A stretch of DNA of 64,000 bases from Marinococcus luteus (GCF_900106595.1 NZ_FNNC01000001.1:372001-436000), one strand, 5' to 3'. Shown: positions 45,854 to 54,498, counted from the stretch's first letter. The notes: generated by a model from the sequence alone, not told the origin. Numbers and translations: made by a program.

Positions 45854-46322
45854 AAATATTACAGTCAAACTGTAAAAATTCGTTTTCGTACTTGAATATG
45901 TTGAAACTACTGGTGTCAGCGTATTAGTTGCTTTGAATCAAGAGGAAATACCTGCCTTCATTTTGAAGGTGGTAATCTGATTGTAATATTTTATGGGAAA
46001 TATTGGTTGATAAACCGCTGAAAATATCCTTTTCCATTTTTGAAGCAGGCCAAACGGTCTGCTTTTTTTACATAAAAAGGAAGTTTATTAAGAGGAGATT
46101 ACAACTGAATTAATGCTGTTGATATTTTTAACCCCCCACGTCATAATCGGAAGCGTTGTGTTTGAGAGAAAACACATAAGTAATTCAGCAATCAATTACA
46201 TTTAAACAATCAACCTATCCATGCAATAGTGACGTAAAGGTAAGTAATCATATAGGCAAACAGTTCATTGGGCATCGTCATTAGGACGAAAAAAATATCT
46301 TTACCTCGGAGGTTGAATCAAT
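45854..46322. other. 469-base intergenic region with terminator and long leader
   Basis: Contains a TTACAGT-CAA-ACTGTAA repeat just after hsp20 (45858-45874), a terminator at 46044, and an AT-rich leader of about 250 bases before the 3D-domain gene. I looked for a ydaO-type c-di-AMP riboswitch, common ahead of such wall genes, and did not find its conserved motifs. No ORF with an SD. Confidence 0.5.
46044..46069 (+). terminator. Terminator downstream of hsp20
   Basis: AGCAGGCC-AAAC-GGTCTGCT with T7. It is 190 bases after the hsp20 stop, so it may end a longer 3' UTR or a small RNA. Confidence 0.75.
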
Positions 46323-46985
46323 ATGATGAAAAAAACATTATTTGGAACAGCAATTACAGCAGGCGTAGTATTCGGAGCACCACAGGCAGCGGACGCATCC
46401 ATCAGCGACCACGGCCAGTTGGACAGAGGAGACGTTAACTCTTCTGTTGCGGAGCTTCAGGACACGCTGAAAGAAAAAGGCTACTTCAGTGGAAACACCG
46501 GCTCTACTTTCGGACCTAGAACAGAAAGTGCTGTCAAAGACTTTCAGGCAGATAATGGCATTTCTTCTTCTGCCGGCAGCTACTTCGGCGTAGCAGGACC
46601 GGAAACACAGGCAGCTCTCGGTGGATCTTCCGATTCTTCCAGTGAAGAAGTTGCTGGCGAGTCAACTTCCGAGTCTTCCAATAGCACCAGTGGCGGCGAA
46701 ACCATGAACGTGGAAGCTACTGCCTACACTGCTGAATGTGCAGGATGCAGCGGCATCACGGCAACAGGCAAAAACCTGAACAACGACCGTGACGCTAACG
46801 TCATTGCCGTAGATCCGGACGTAATCCCACTCGGCTCCACAGTAAAAGTGGAAGGCATGGGCACTTACGAAGCAGCTGACACAGGCGGCGCAATTAACGG
46901 CAACCGCATCGACGTTCACGTACCAACGAACTCCGAAGCACTTTCCTTCGGCCGTCAGGACCTTGAAGTAACAGTAATCGACTAA
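46323..46985 (+). CDS. Secreted peptidoglycan-binding 3D-domain protein
   Basis: 220 residues. Signal peptide (MMKKTLFGTAITAGVVFGAP then QAADAS), a PG_binding_1 repeat (LDRGDVNSSVAELQDTLKEK and FGPRTESAVKDFQADNGISS), a Ser/Glu-rich linker, and a C-terminal 3D domain: VEATAYTAECAGCSG, VIAVDPDVIPLGSTV and YEAADTGGAINGNRIDVHVP with the three Asp. Likely a wall hydrolase of the YocH/stationary-phase type. SD GGAGG before ATGATG (46323/46326). Confidence 0.9.
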   Translation: MMKKTLFGTAITAGVVFGAPQAADASISDHGQLDRGDVNSSVAELQDTLKEKGYFSGNTGSTFGPRTESAVKDFQADNGISSSAGSYFGVAGPETQAALGGSSDSSSEEVAGESTSESSNSTSGGETMNVEATAYTAECAGCSGITATGKNLNNDRDANVIAVDPDVIPLGSTVKVEGMGTYEAADTGGAINGNRIDVHVPTNSEALSFGRQDLEVTVID

Positions 46986-47002
46986 TCAATAGCATCTAAC
47001 AA

Positions 47003-47034
47003 AAATCCTCTCCAAAGCTGGAGGGGATTTTTTT
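47003..47034 (+). terminator. Terminator of the 3D-domain gene
   Basis: AAATCCTCTCCA-AAGC-TGGAGGGGATTT with wobbles, then TTTT. Confidence 0.85.
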
Positions 47035-47133
47035 GTTTCTACATTTCACCTGGAGCATATATTAAAAAGAAGGCAAAACGTTTAAAATATGAAAGAGATA
47101 GAATGAAAATTATCGTTATGCCGGAGGGAAAAG

Positions 47134-47640
47134 ATGATACATATTGAACAGGCCGGACCGTCGCATGTTTCCGGCATCATTTCTGTCTGTACGAAAGCGA
47201 CGTGGGCAACGTACCGGGAACTGTGCAGTGACGATTATCTCGAGCGGGTGTGCCGGGAATTTTATAATGAAGCCAGGGTACTCGATGAGGTGAAGCATAC
47301 AAGCCTCGACTGGGGCGGCTATTTCACAGCCGTGGAAAATGAAACGGTGATAGGAGTTGCAGGCGGCGGTATGACGGGGGAGAAGGAATCCGAATTGTAC
47401 GTGCTGTATCTGGATCCGGTCCGCCGGAATGAAGGGATCGGGACGATGCTGCTCGGGGCGGTGACGAGCCAGCAGCAGAGCTGGGGCTCGGCGGAGCAGT
47501 GGGTTTCTGTCCAGAAGGGCAACCAGCTGGCGATTCCCTTTTATGAAGCGAAAGGCTTTACGTACGAAGGAGAGCGTATCGGATATGCAAACACTGAAGA
47601 CGAAGATTATGTATCGCTCCGGTACAGGCGTGATATTTAA
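47134..47640 (+). CDS. GNAT family N-acetyltransferase
   Basis: 168 residues with the GNAT acetyl-CoA loop in YLDPVRRNEGIGTMLLGAV and a late ENQ-like region (NQLAIPFYEAKGFTYEG). SD GGAGGGAAAAG before ATG 47134. Substrate unknown. Confidence 0.88.
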   Translation: MIHIEQAGPSHVSGIISVCTKATWATYRELCSDDYLERVCREFYNEARVLDEVKHTSLDWGGYFTAVENETVIGVAGGGMTGEKESELYVLYLDPVRRNEGIGTMLLGAVTSQQQSWGSAEQWVSVQKGNQLAIPFYEAKGFTYEGERIGYANTEDEDYVSLRYRRDI

Positions 47641-47686
47641 ATAGAAGAAAACCAGCTGCGAACCGGGCAGCTTGAGGAGGAAGAAA

Positions 47687-47830
47687 ATGCTTATCATGCT
47701 TATGGTGCTGGGCTTCGCGGGTGTGTTGACAGCGGTCAGCTTTATTCCTAACAGCCGGGTGCGAAAAATTGCCGCTTTCAGCAGCTATACGTTGTTTCTC
47801 ACAGCGCTCGCTGTTTTGACGTTAGGGTAG
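47687..47830 (+). CDS. Small membrane protein, 47 residues
   Basis: MLIMLMVLGFAGVLTAVSFI then a polar stretch (PNSRVRKIAAFSSY) and a second helix (TLFLTALAVLTLG). Strong SD GAGGAGG 6 bases before the ATG. It lies 46 bases after the GNAT gene and could be co-transcribed with it. Unknown function. Confidence 0.6.
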   Translation: MLIMLMVLGFAGVLTAVSFIPNSRVRKIAAFSSYTLFLTALAVLTLG

Positions 47831-47843
47831 CTGCAGCGAAATT

Positions 47844-47864
47844 AAAACGACAGTCGTTTTATTG
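47844..47864 (+). terminator. Weak terminator-like repeat
   Basis: AAAACGA-CAG-TCGTTTT (7-bp arms) followed by ATT, just after the 47-residue gene. Confidence 0.4.
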
Positions 47865-47918
47865 TACTACATGTAACTGTTTTGGTTATAATTAACAATA
47901 AAAATGGAGGGATGACAG

Positions 47919-48791
47919 ATGAAAGCATTAGTAACCGGAGCCACAGGCAAATTAGGATCCCAGGTGATGCAGTCGCTGCTGAAGAAGATGCCGGCGGACC
48001 AGCTGGCCGTCAGCGTCCGGAACCCGGATAAGGCAAAAGATCTGAAGGAAGCAGGGGTGGATGTGCGCCGCGGCGATTTTGACGAACCGGAAAGTCTGGA
48101 CGAAGCGTTTGCCGGCGTCGACCGCCTGCTGATTATTTCAACCGACGGGGATAATGACACGAGAATCCGCCAGCACACGAACGCAGTGGAAGCAGCGGCC
48201 CGGGCGGGTGTCTCCTTTATCGCCTACACAAGCATCGGCCATGCGGAAAGCAGCACGATGTTTTTGGCTCCGCCGCATAGAGCAGCCGAAAATGCGATTA
48301 TTGAAACCGGAATTCCACACGCGTTTCTGCGCAACAACTGGTACCTCGAAAATGAAGTGCCGGGCATTCAGGGAGCTATGAACGGGGAGCCGTGGGTTAC
48401 TGCTGCCGGAAACGGCCGGGCAGGATGGGCACTGCAGCTCGATTACGCGGAGGCCGCTGCCGCCGCTCTCGCAGGAGAGGGTGAACAGCAGTCGGTATAC
48501 GAGCTTTCCGGCCGCCCGCACACCCAGGATGAACTCGTTAGTGTACTTGGAGACGTGCTTGGAAAAGAGCTTCCGGTGCAGCACGTGGACGATGATGAAT
48601 ATGCGGAGATCATGAAGGAAGCCGGCATGCCGGAGGCAGTTGTACCAATGCTTGTCAGTATCCAGCAGGGCATCCGCAGCGGCTCCCTCGACATTGAAAG
48701 CAATGATTTTGAAAAGCTGCTCGGCCGTCCGGCCACGCCAATGCATGACGCGCTTGAACATCTCGTGCGGACGCTTCCGGCCGATTCTTAA
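47919..48791 (+). CDS. NmrA-like NAD(P)-binding protein
   Basis: 290 residues of the atypical SDR/NmrA type (QOR2-like): ALVTGATGKLGSQVM at the N-terminus, VRNPDKAKDLKEAGVDVRRG, FIAYTSIGHAESS, and LRNNWYLEN. May be a redox sensor or quinone oxidoreductase. SD GGAGGG before ATG. Stands alone. Confidence 0.85.
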   Translation: MKALVTGATGKLGSQVMQSLLKKMPADQLAVSVRNPDKAKDLKEAGVDVRRGDFDEPESLDEAFAGVDRLLIISTDGDNDTRIRQHTNAVEAAARAGVSFIAYTSIGHAESSTMFLAPPHRAAENAIIETGIPHAFLRNNWYLENEVPGIQGAMNGEPWVTAAGNGRAGWALQLDYAEAAAAALAGEGEQQSVYELSGRPHTQDELVSVLGDVLGKELPVQHVDDDEYAEIMKEAGMPEAVVPMLVSIQQGIRSGSLDIESNDFEKLLGRPATPMHDALEHLVRTLPADS

Positions 48792-48804
48792 TTATCATAA
48801 CGCC

Positions 48805-49707
48805 TCAGGCGGTACGCTTTTGAAGTGCGGGAGCTGATCGCAGCCTCCCGTGTTTTTTCGTGAGCAGGGAAAACGATACACATCCGCCGATGACGATCGC
48901 ACTGCCGGCCGCCTGCGGCCAGGTGAGGTGTTCGCCAAACAGCACAAAGGCAAGCAGGGCGGTAAACAGCGGGTTGAAGTTTAAAAACAGCCCGGAGGTC
49001 GTCGCTCCCAGATGCTTCACGCCGATACCCCAGAGCACCATACAGACAATCGTTGCAATGATGCTTAAAAACAGCATCGACCCGATAAAGGCGGCATCAA
49101 TCTGGTGCACGGGGGTTCGAAAGCCGTTAACCGGAAGCAGCAGGAGTACGCCGAACAGTCCGGAATAACAGACCGACATCATCGGAGACACCATGGTGGT
49201 CGCCCAGCGGCTGCAGATGGAGTAGAGGCCGAATACCAACACTGCCGCAAGCATCCACACATCGCCGGAGGCAAAAGAAAAGCCTGCGAGGCTCCCGTCC
49301 GTTACGACGAGCAAGACGCCGGCGGTGGAAACGAGCATGGCCGTGATCTGGACGCCACGCAGCCGTTCACGGAGAAGAAGTGCGGAAAACAGGGCGATCG
49401 ACAGCGTATTCATTGTCGAGATAATGCTTACGTTGGTAGCGCTCGACGACGTGAGCGCGGTGAACTGGAGAATATTAAACAGGGCAACGCCTGTGATTCC
49501 CATCAGAAGAAGCGGCACGATCGCTTTTCTGCCGGGGAGCAGGCGTTTTTCTGTGACCGCGATAATTGGCAGAAGGCAGAGAACGGCGATGCCGTAGCGC
49601 AGAATCGTAAGCGTCACGGGAGAAGCGTAGGTGGTCAAGCCCTCGCCGACGATAAAATTGCTTCCCCAGCACAGGCTTGCGAGCAGCAGCAGTCCGATGT
49701 ATTTCAT
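48805..49707 (-). CDS. DMT superfamily EamA transporter
   Basis: 300 residues, ten helices in two EamA repeats: LLLASLCWGSNFIVGEGLT at the start, and NPLFTALLAFVLFGEHLTWP in the second repeat. Probably an amino-acid or metabolite exporter. Divergent from the Lrp gene at 49894, a pairing common for Lrp-controlled exporters. Convergent end with the NmrA-like gene. Confidence 0.9.
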   Translation of the reverse strand: MKYIGLLLLASLCWGSNFIVGEGLTTYASPVTLTILRYGIAVLCLLPIIAVTEKRLLPGRKAIVPLLLMGITGVALFNILQFTALTSSSATNVSIISTMNTLSIALFSALLLRERLRGVQITAMLVSTAGVLLVVTDGSLAGFSFASGDVWMLAAVLVFGLYSICSRWATTMVSPMMSVCYSGLFGVLLLLPVNGFRTPVHQIDAAFIGSMLFLSIIATIVCMVLWGIGVKHLGATTSGLFLNFNPLFTALLAFVLFGEHLTWPQAAGSAIVIGGCVSFSLLTKKHGRLRSAPALQKRTA

Positions 49708-49741
49708 GCGTTTTCCCCTTCCGTAGTGTTGTACGGAATAA

Positions 49742-49765
49742 ATGTATCATGTAAAATGATTACAT
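49742..49765. promoter_or_regulatory. Inverted repeat between exporter and lrp
   Basis: ATGTATCA ... TGATTACAT with a 7-base gap, imperfect by one base. Candidate Lrp-family site; low confidence. Confidence 0.3.
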
Positions 49766-49893
49766 AAAATAAAATTCTGTATAAGTTAATTAATTCAAAA
49801 CATTATTCGTTAATATAAATTAAATCGGAATTTATTTTTGTTAAAGGTGAAAGAAGCGCGCTGAAAACGAATATTATTCGGGAGGGGAAACGC

Positions 49894-50349
49894 ATGCTTG
49901 ATGACGTGGACATACATATTCTCGATTTACTGCAGACGGAAACGAGGCTCAGCAACCTGGAGCTTTCCCAGCGGGTGAATCTTTCCGCGCCGGCTACCCA
50001 CGCACGGGTTAAACGGCTCGAACAGGAGGGCTATATTGATTCCTATACGGCGATTCTCAACCAGGAAAAGCTCGGCTATGATCTTTTGTGCACGGTATTT
50101 ATGAGCACGGGCATTCACCAGACGCAGGAGATAAACGAGCTCGAACGTCATTTATCGGCGATGCCGGAGGTGATGGAGTGCTACTGCATGACCGGGTCGT
50201 TTGATTATATGCTGAAAACCATCCACCGCAGCCGCAAGGAGCTGGAGGCGTTTATCCGGGAGCTGAATCAGCTCGGTGTCTCCCAGTTGCAGACGAGCAT
50301 TGTGCTCCGCGAGGTCAAGGCTTCGACGGTGCTTCCTTTGCGGAAGTAA
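49894..50349 (+). CDS. Lrp/AsnC family transcriptional regulator
   Basis: 151 residues. N-terminal HTH (DVDIHILDLLQTETRLSNLE then SQRVNLSAPATHARVKRLEQ EGYI) and a C-terminal RAM ligand-binding domain (CYCMTGSFDYMLKTIHRSRK). SD GGAGGGG. Probably controls the divergent EamA exporter. Confidence 0.92.
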   Translation: MLDDVDIHILDLLQTETRLSNLELSQRVNLSAPATHARVKRLEQEGYIDSYTAILNQEKLGYDLLCTVFMSTGIHQTQEINELERHLSAMPEVMECYCMTGSFDYMLKTIHRSRKELEAFIRELNQLGVSQLQTSIVLREVKASTVLPLRK

Positions 50350-50394
50350 CATTAATTTAAAAGTCAACATAACAAGAGGATGAGGAGTGGGACA

Positions 50395-51141
50395 ATGCCG
50401 GACTTAAGCAATAGCGTCATTTTAGTAACCGGGGCCAATAGAGGCCAGGGAAAAGCGATCGCCGGGCATTTATTGCAATTGGGAAGCACGGTCATCGTCG
50501 GAGCACGTGATTATACAAAAGCGTCGGAGGCAGCTGAAGCACTGCATCCGGAAAACGCGTATCCCGTCCAGCTAGATGTAACGAAGGAGGATGAATGGAA
50601 AGCGGCCGTTAAAGAAATCATTGCGACGCATGGGAGAATTGACGGTCTGGTAAACAACGCGGGGATGCTGACGCGAAAGCCGTTCGCGGAAACGTCCGCA
50701 GAGGAGTATTTTCAGTTAATCCAGGTTAACCAGGTGGGCACTTTTTTAGGTATGCAGAGCGTCATACCGTTCATGGAACAACAGCAGAAGGGCGCTATTG
50801 TGAATAATGTATCCGTGTCCGCTTTTTCCCCGATTGGTGGCTCATCTGCGTATGCGGCGAGCAAAGCTGCTGTAGTAGCCATGTCGAAAGCGGCTGCAGT
50901 TGAACTCGGGCCGAAGGGCATCCGGGTGAACATGATCCATCCGGGCGGGGTAAATACAGAAATGGCCGGCAAAAGCGAGGAAGAGCTGGATGCCTACAGC
51001 AGTGTTCCGCTGCAGCGGATCGGGGAACCGGAAGAAATCGCAAAAGCCGCCGCTTTTCTCCTGTCGGACGACAGCTCCTATTGCACCGGCGCCGAGCTCG
51101 TGGTCGACGGAGGTATGACGCTGGGAAGCGCCGATTATTGA
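50395..51141 (+). CDS. SDR family oxidoreductase
   Basis: 248 residues: LVTGANRGQGKAIAG, LVNNAGMLTRKPF, Ser in NNVSVSAFSP, Y-x3-K in YAASKAAVVAM, and the C-terminal VVDGGMTLGS. ATG 50395 follows GAGGAGTGG; the longer frame to 50380 overlaps the SD. Possibly transcribed with lrp (45 bases apart). Confidence 0.88.
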   Translation: MPDLSNSVILVTGANRGQGKAIAGHLLQLGSTVIVGARDYTKASEAAEALHPENAYPVQLDVTKEDEWKAAVKEIIATHGRIDGLVNNAGMLTRKPFAETSAEEYFQLIQVNQVGTFLGMQSVIPFMEQQQKGAIVNNVSVSAFSPIGGSSAYAASKAAVVAMSKAAAVELGPKGIRVNMIHPGGVNTEMAGKSEEELDAYSSVPLQRIGEPEEIAKAAAFLLSDDSSYCTGAELVVDGGMTLGSADY

Positions 51142-51211
51142 TTACGCGTCTTTTAAAATTTTTAAGTCATTGATTTTTTTCAAATCCATCAGCACAACGG
51201 AGGACATTCAG

Positions 51212-51649
51212 ATGCATACCGAAGATTTTATCAGTATTATGATTCACCAGACCGATTTGAAATTAACCAGCTTTATTAAAGAAGAACTGCGGATGTTTAA
51301 CCTTACCCCGGAGCAGAACCTTATCATGATGCTTCTGTGGGAGGAAGACGGCCGCACCCAGAATGATATCGCCCGGAAGCTGCAGAAGGATAAAACCAAC
51401 GTCGCCCGGATGGCCGCCCAGCTTGAAAAAAAGCAGTTGGTGCGGCGAGCGGCGGGGACCGAGGACCAGCGGGCCATGCAGCTGTTTGTGACGGAAGAAG
51501 GCAGGCATCTGCAGGAAAAGGTGCGCCCGGCAGCCGAGCGGTTCAACGCTGCTGTGACGAAAGGAATCAGTACCGAAGAGCTCAAAGCGCTTGAACAGAT
51601 GCTTGCTAAAATAAATAGAAACGTCTCCGAGAGTCTTCGGGAGGAGTAA
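51212..51649 (+). CDS. MarR family transcriptional regulator
   Basis: 145 residues. Winged HTH: EEDGRTQNDIARKLQKDKTN then VARMAAQLEKKQLVRRAAG with a TEDQRAMQLFVTEEG wing. SD CGGAGG before ATG 51212. A likely target is the pirin/nitroreductase pair downstream. Confidence 0.88.
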   Translation: MHTEDFISIMIHQTDLKLTSFIKEELRMFNLTPEQNLIMMLLWEEDGRTQNDIARKLQKDKTNVARMAAQLEKKQLVRRAAGTEDQRAMQLFVTEEGRHLQEKVRPAAERFNAAVTKGISTEELKALEQMLAKINRNVSESLREE

Positions 51650-51660
51650 AGGCTCTCGGA
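51627..51660 (+). terminator. Hairpin at the end of the marR gene
   Basis: CCGAGAGTCTT pairs with AAGGCTCTCGG (one wobble), overlapping the last codons. No T run, so a weak terminator or an mRNA-stabilising element. Confidence 0.35.
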
Positions 51661-51781
51661 GTAGATTCTTTGCAGGACCCGGAAAAATATGTTGTACTGA
51701 AGATGTAGATTAAATGAAGCGAATATATTTTTTGGGAAAATAGTTGCTACGCATACTAAATTGAAAAGCGAGGGGTTATCT

Positions 51782-52648
51782 ATGGAACATCAACAGAATT
51801 TGTTTCAACGCCGTATCCGCGATAAGTGGACGGTACAGTACGAAGAGTTCGGTTTTCCGTCCATTCAAAAGGGCTGGGTGCTGCCGGTGGACCGGTGGAA
51901 GGATTTTGATCCGTTCATTTTAATGGCCGAGGACTGGTTCAAGAAGGGCACCTTTCCGGATCATCCGCACCGCGGTTTTCAAACCGTTACGTATGTCGTG
52001 GACGGACGGCTCGAGCACATTGACAACGGTGGCGGACGCGATATTCTCGAGCCCGGCGACGTGCAGTATATGAATGCCGGCTGGGCGGCCCGCCATGCGG
52101 AGGACGGGGTGGAAAATGACATCGCCCACACGCTGCAGCTGTGGCTGAACCTGCCGAAGGACCAGCGGAACACCGATACTATTTACCAGAACGTTTACGG
52201 GGAAGAAGCGCCGACGGTGCAGATTGACGGCGGGTATTTAAAGGTCTTTTCCGGGACCATCGCGGGGAAAGAGGGGCCGCTGAACTCGCTCGTTCCAATC
52301 ACACTGACCGAAATTAATTTATCGGAGGGAGCCGAATACGTGCATCATCTGCCGGAAAACCACAATGCCTTTCTGTACACGCTCTCCGGCAGCGCCGATG
52401 TGGCGGATGGTACTGTCAATAAGCATGACGTCGCGACGCTCACGTTCGAGGAGGACGGGGACCCGGAAGCACTCTCGACGCTCCGCATCAAAGCCCATAA
52501 GCGCCGGACCCGGCTGCTCGTGTATTCCGGCGAGCCGATCCGCGAAGAGATCGTGCCGTACGGCCCATTTGTGATGAGCAGCATGGAAGAAATCAAGCAG
52601 GCGTACCGGGACTTTCACCAGGGAAAATTCGGGCCGCCCGCAGAATAA
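51782..52648 (+). CDS. Pirin family protein
   Basis: 288 residues with the N-terminal pirin cupin: FILMAEDWFKKGTFPDHPHR then GFQTVTYVVDGRLEHIDNGG, with metal-binding His residues, and YMNAGWAARHAED. C-terminal pirin domain includes EYVHHLPENHNAFLYTLSGS. Possible quercetinase or redox sensor; not decidable. SD GAGGGGTT; 42 bases before the nitroreductase. Confidence 0.88.
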   Translation: MEHQQNLFQRRIRDKWTVQYEEFGFPSIQKGWVLPVDRWKDFDPFILMAEDWFKKGTFPDHPHRGFQTVTYVVDGRLEHIDNGGGRDILEPGDVQYMNAGWAARHAEDGVENDIAHTLQLWLNLPKDQRNTDTIYQNVYGEEAPTVQIDGGYLKVFSGTIAGKEGPLNSLVPITLTEINLSEGAEYVHHLPENHNAFLYTLSGSADVADGTVNKHDVATLTFEEDGDPEALSTLRIKAHKRRTRLLVYSGEPIREEIVPYGPFVMSSMEEIKQAYRDFHQGKFGPPAE

Positions 52649-52689
52649 ATCAGACAGGCCGTCATTCAGTATGAAGGAGATGAAGCAGA

Positions 52690-53265
52690 GTGGATGCACT
52701 GACAGCAATTCATTCACGCCGCAGTAACGGACTCGTCGAAGAAACCGAAGTGCCGGAGGAGGTCATTATGCAGGTGCTTGAAGCCGGCACCTGGGCGCCT
52801 TCTCATCACAAAACGGAGCCGTGGCGGTATTTCGTCATGACCGGCGACGGGCGCAGGCAGCTCGGGGGAGCGATGGCGGCCATTGCCGCGGAAGAAATGA
52901 CGCCAGAAGAACAAGTGGAAAAGCAAAAGAATCTCGAAAAGCAAAAGCAGAAGCCGATGCGGGCACCGGTGGTAATTGCAGTGGCGGCGGAGCCATCTGA
53001 GGAAGAGCGGGTGGATACGCTTGAAGAGTACGGAGCAGTATACGCGTCGATCCAAAACATGCTGCTCGCCGCGCATGCCCTCGGGCTGGCGGCCTTCTGG
53101 CGCACCGGGATGCACTGCTATCATCCGAAAATGAACGAGCTGTTCGGCCTCAGCGGGCAGGGCAGAGTACTCGGGCTGATTTATATCGGCTATCCGGTGC
53201 GGGAAATGAAGGAAGGCAGACGGAGGCCGGTGGAGCAGGTGACCACCTGGATCACGGAAGAATAA
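52690..53265 (+). CDS. Nitroreductase family protein, YdjA-like
   Basis: 191 residues. FMN contacts in IHSRRSNGLVEETEVPEE and LEAGTWAPSHHKTEPWRYFV; late LGLIYIGYPVRE. The start is GTG with AAGGAGAT upstream. Likely reduces quinones or nitro compounds; follows the pirin gene as an operon. Confidence 0.88.
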   Translation: MDALTAIHSRRSNGLVEETEVPEEVIMQVLEAGTWAPSHHKTEPWRYFVMTGDGRRQLGGAMAAIAAEEMTPEEQVEKQKNLEKQKQKPMRAPVVIAVAAEPSEEERVDTLEEYGAVYASIQNMLLAAHALGLAAFWRTGMHCYHPKMNELFGLSGQGRVLGLIYIGYPVREMKEGRRRPVEQVTTWITEE

Positions 53266-53274
53266 CTAACCATA

Positions 53275-53313
53275 AAAAAGCAGGCAGCGGGGCGAATCCG
53301 CTGCCTGCTTTTT
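53275..53313. terminator. Bidirectional terminator after the nitroreductase
   Basis: AAAAAGCAGGCAGCGG pairs with CCGCTGCCTGCTTTTT around a 7-base loop. Confidence 0.92.
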
Positions 53314-53314
53314 G

Positions 53315-53452
53315 TTATTTTTCATCATGTTTTTTATTCAACTGCTGGCGCAGGTTCAAGCGCTGCTGTAAGTATTCCCGCAGGGAAATTTCTTTTTGGG
53401 CCCATTGCTGCTTCAAAGCGTAAAGCTGGTTTAAAAGATGATGTTTATTCAT
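53315..53452 (-). CDS. Small polar protein, 45 residues
   Basis: MNKHHLLNQLYALKQQWAQK then EISLREYLQQRLNLRQQLNK, ending in KHDEK; one predicted amphipathic helix region rich in Gln. SD GGAGG 5 bases before ATG 53452. Shares the terminator at 53275. No family recognised. Confidence 0.6.
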   Translation of the reverse strand: MNKHHLLNQLYALKQQWAQKEISLREYLQQRLNLRQQLNKKHDEK

Positions 53453-53562
53453 ACGATCCTCCTGCAACGATATTTCAATTGTACTGTATCCGGCTGGCGG
53501 CTGGTTGAAACCTCAAATTGCGTGTGAAAATGAATGAAAATTGTAAAAATTGAACTTTTTTA

Positions 53563-53589
53563 GTTTGAGTGTCAAAGCCTTTAGGGAAT
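53563..53589 (+). promoter_or_regulatory. Possible SigB promoter ahead of the usp gene
   Basis: GTTTGA, 15 bases, GGGAAT: close to GTTTAA-N12-15-GGGWAT. It is about 137 bases before the universal stress gene, with a terminator-like hairpin in between. Confidence 0.5.
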
Positions 53590-53649
53590 ATGGTAAATAA
53601 ATACAAGCCAGTACGGCGGAAATGTCAGGAATCCATAAGCCTGCACCAT

Positions 53650-53702
53650 AAGCCAAAAAGCACCGGAAAAGGGAAACCTTCGTGCTTTTTGGCTTTTATT
53701 AT
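53650..53702 (+). terminator. Strong hairpin between promoter and usp
   Basis: AAGCCAAAAAGCAC pairs perfectly with GTGCTTTTTGGCTT (53682-53695) and is followed by TTATT. It would end transcription about 30 bases before usp, so it may be an attenuator or end a small RNA of about 100 nt. Confidence 0.7.
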
Positions 53703-53725
53703 AAAATATAAGAAGGTGAAATGGA

Positions 53726-54208
53726 ATGAAACAATACACTCATATCCTGGCCGCGCTTGATGTTCTCAATAATCCCAGTGTCGATGCCTTTGACGAAGCA
53801 TGCCGCGTCGCTGTCAAACACGGAGCCGATTTAACGCTTGCCTACGTGTTTCATTATAACGAATACTCGTCGCTCGGGTGGATGGATCCGATCGGCATTA
53901 AGCGGCTGTACGCAGAGGCCGAGTACCAGCTCGAAGCGTACCGGAGACATGCCGAAGAAAAAGGTGTTTCCAAAGCAAAAGCCGTTCTGGATAACGGCGC
54001 TCCCAAAAAACGCCTGGTAAATCAGCTGTGTGAAAGAATTGAACCAGATCTTATCGTCGTCGGCCAGTCCGGCGGTAACGTGCTCGAACAGGCCATGCAG
54101 GGCAACACTGTTACCAAAAAGGTACAAAAGCATGCGCCGTGCGATGTGCATGTCGTTGATCCGGCCATAGCTTCGATCCAGCGGGCACACACCGCACCGC
54201 TCCAGTAA
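53726..54208 (+). CDS. Universal stress protein, UspA family
   Basis: 160 residues: YTHILAALDVLNNPSVDAFD at the start and the ATP-loop-like VVGQSGGNVLEQAMQGNTV near 112. The loop differs from the usual G-2x-G-9x-G(S/T), so ATP binding is uncertain. SD AGAAGGTG. A weak -35/-10 SigB match lies upstream. Confidence 0.88.
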   Translation: MKQYTHILAALDVLNNPSVDAFDEACRVAVKHGADLTLAYVFHYNEYSSLGWMDPIGIKRLYAEAEYQLEAYRRHAEEKGVSKAKAVLDNGAPKKRLVNQLCERIEPDLIVVGQSGGNVLEQAMQGNTVTKKVQKHAPCDVHVVDPAIASIQRAHTAPLQ

Positions 54209-54216
54209 TTCAAAAA

Positions 54217-54254
54217 TGCTCCGGCCGATTTTAAAAATCAGCCGGGGCGTTTTA
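54217..54254 (+). terminator. Terminator of usp
   Basis: GCTCCGGCCGATTTT and AAAATCAGCCGGGGC stem with one bulge, then TTTT. Confidence 0.8.
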
Positions 54255-54261
54255 CGGACAA

Positions 54262-54498
54262 TTATAGAGTGTAGTGGTTTTTATCGTCCCATTTTTGTTT
54301 AATCACAGGGAGTTCACTGACGGTAGTAATGATGAGCTCTTCATCCCGAAACGCGTTTAAACTGTCGAGCAGTTCATCCTCCGAACAAAAATAAACGGGC
54401 TCCTGGCTGCCGAAGCGTGAACGAATATCGGTGGCTGTTCCTATGTATACCTGATTTTTGGGGCGTTGAAGTACATATGCAAAATGGTCGATAATAAT
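54262..54498 (-). CDS. GIY-YIG-like small protein with non-ATG start
   Basis: About 76-78 residues: IDHFAYVLQRPKNQVYIGTA then TDIRSRFGSQEPVYF. FAYVL and VYIGTATDIRSRF line up with the GIY-YIG nuclease core; the rest is short. A perfect SD (AAAGGAGG, 54501-54508) is followed by ATT, ATT and ATC codons, and there is no ATG, GTG or TTG in frame between the upstream stop and the core. Start coordinate is therefore approximate (ATT 54498, ATT 54495 or ATC 54492). The short length suggests it is not an active nuclease alone. Confidence 0.6.
   Translation of the reverse strand: MIIDHFAYVLQRPKNQVYIGTATDIRSRFGSQEPVYFCSEDELLDSLNAFRDEELIITTVSELPVIKQKWDDKNHYTL

Noticed and set aside
46070-46322. ydaO-type c-di-AMP riboswitch ahead of the 3D-domain gene
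   Set aside because: The conserved blocks of that riboswitch are not present in the leader.
49105-49767. 220-residue plus-strand frame opposite the EamA gene
   Set aside because: Highly polar shadow of a membrane protein gene.
53569-53760. 63-residue plus-strand frame before usp
   Set aside because: No SD, and it runs through a strong terminator hairpin.
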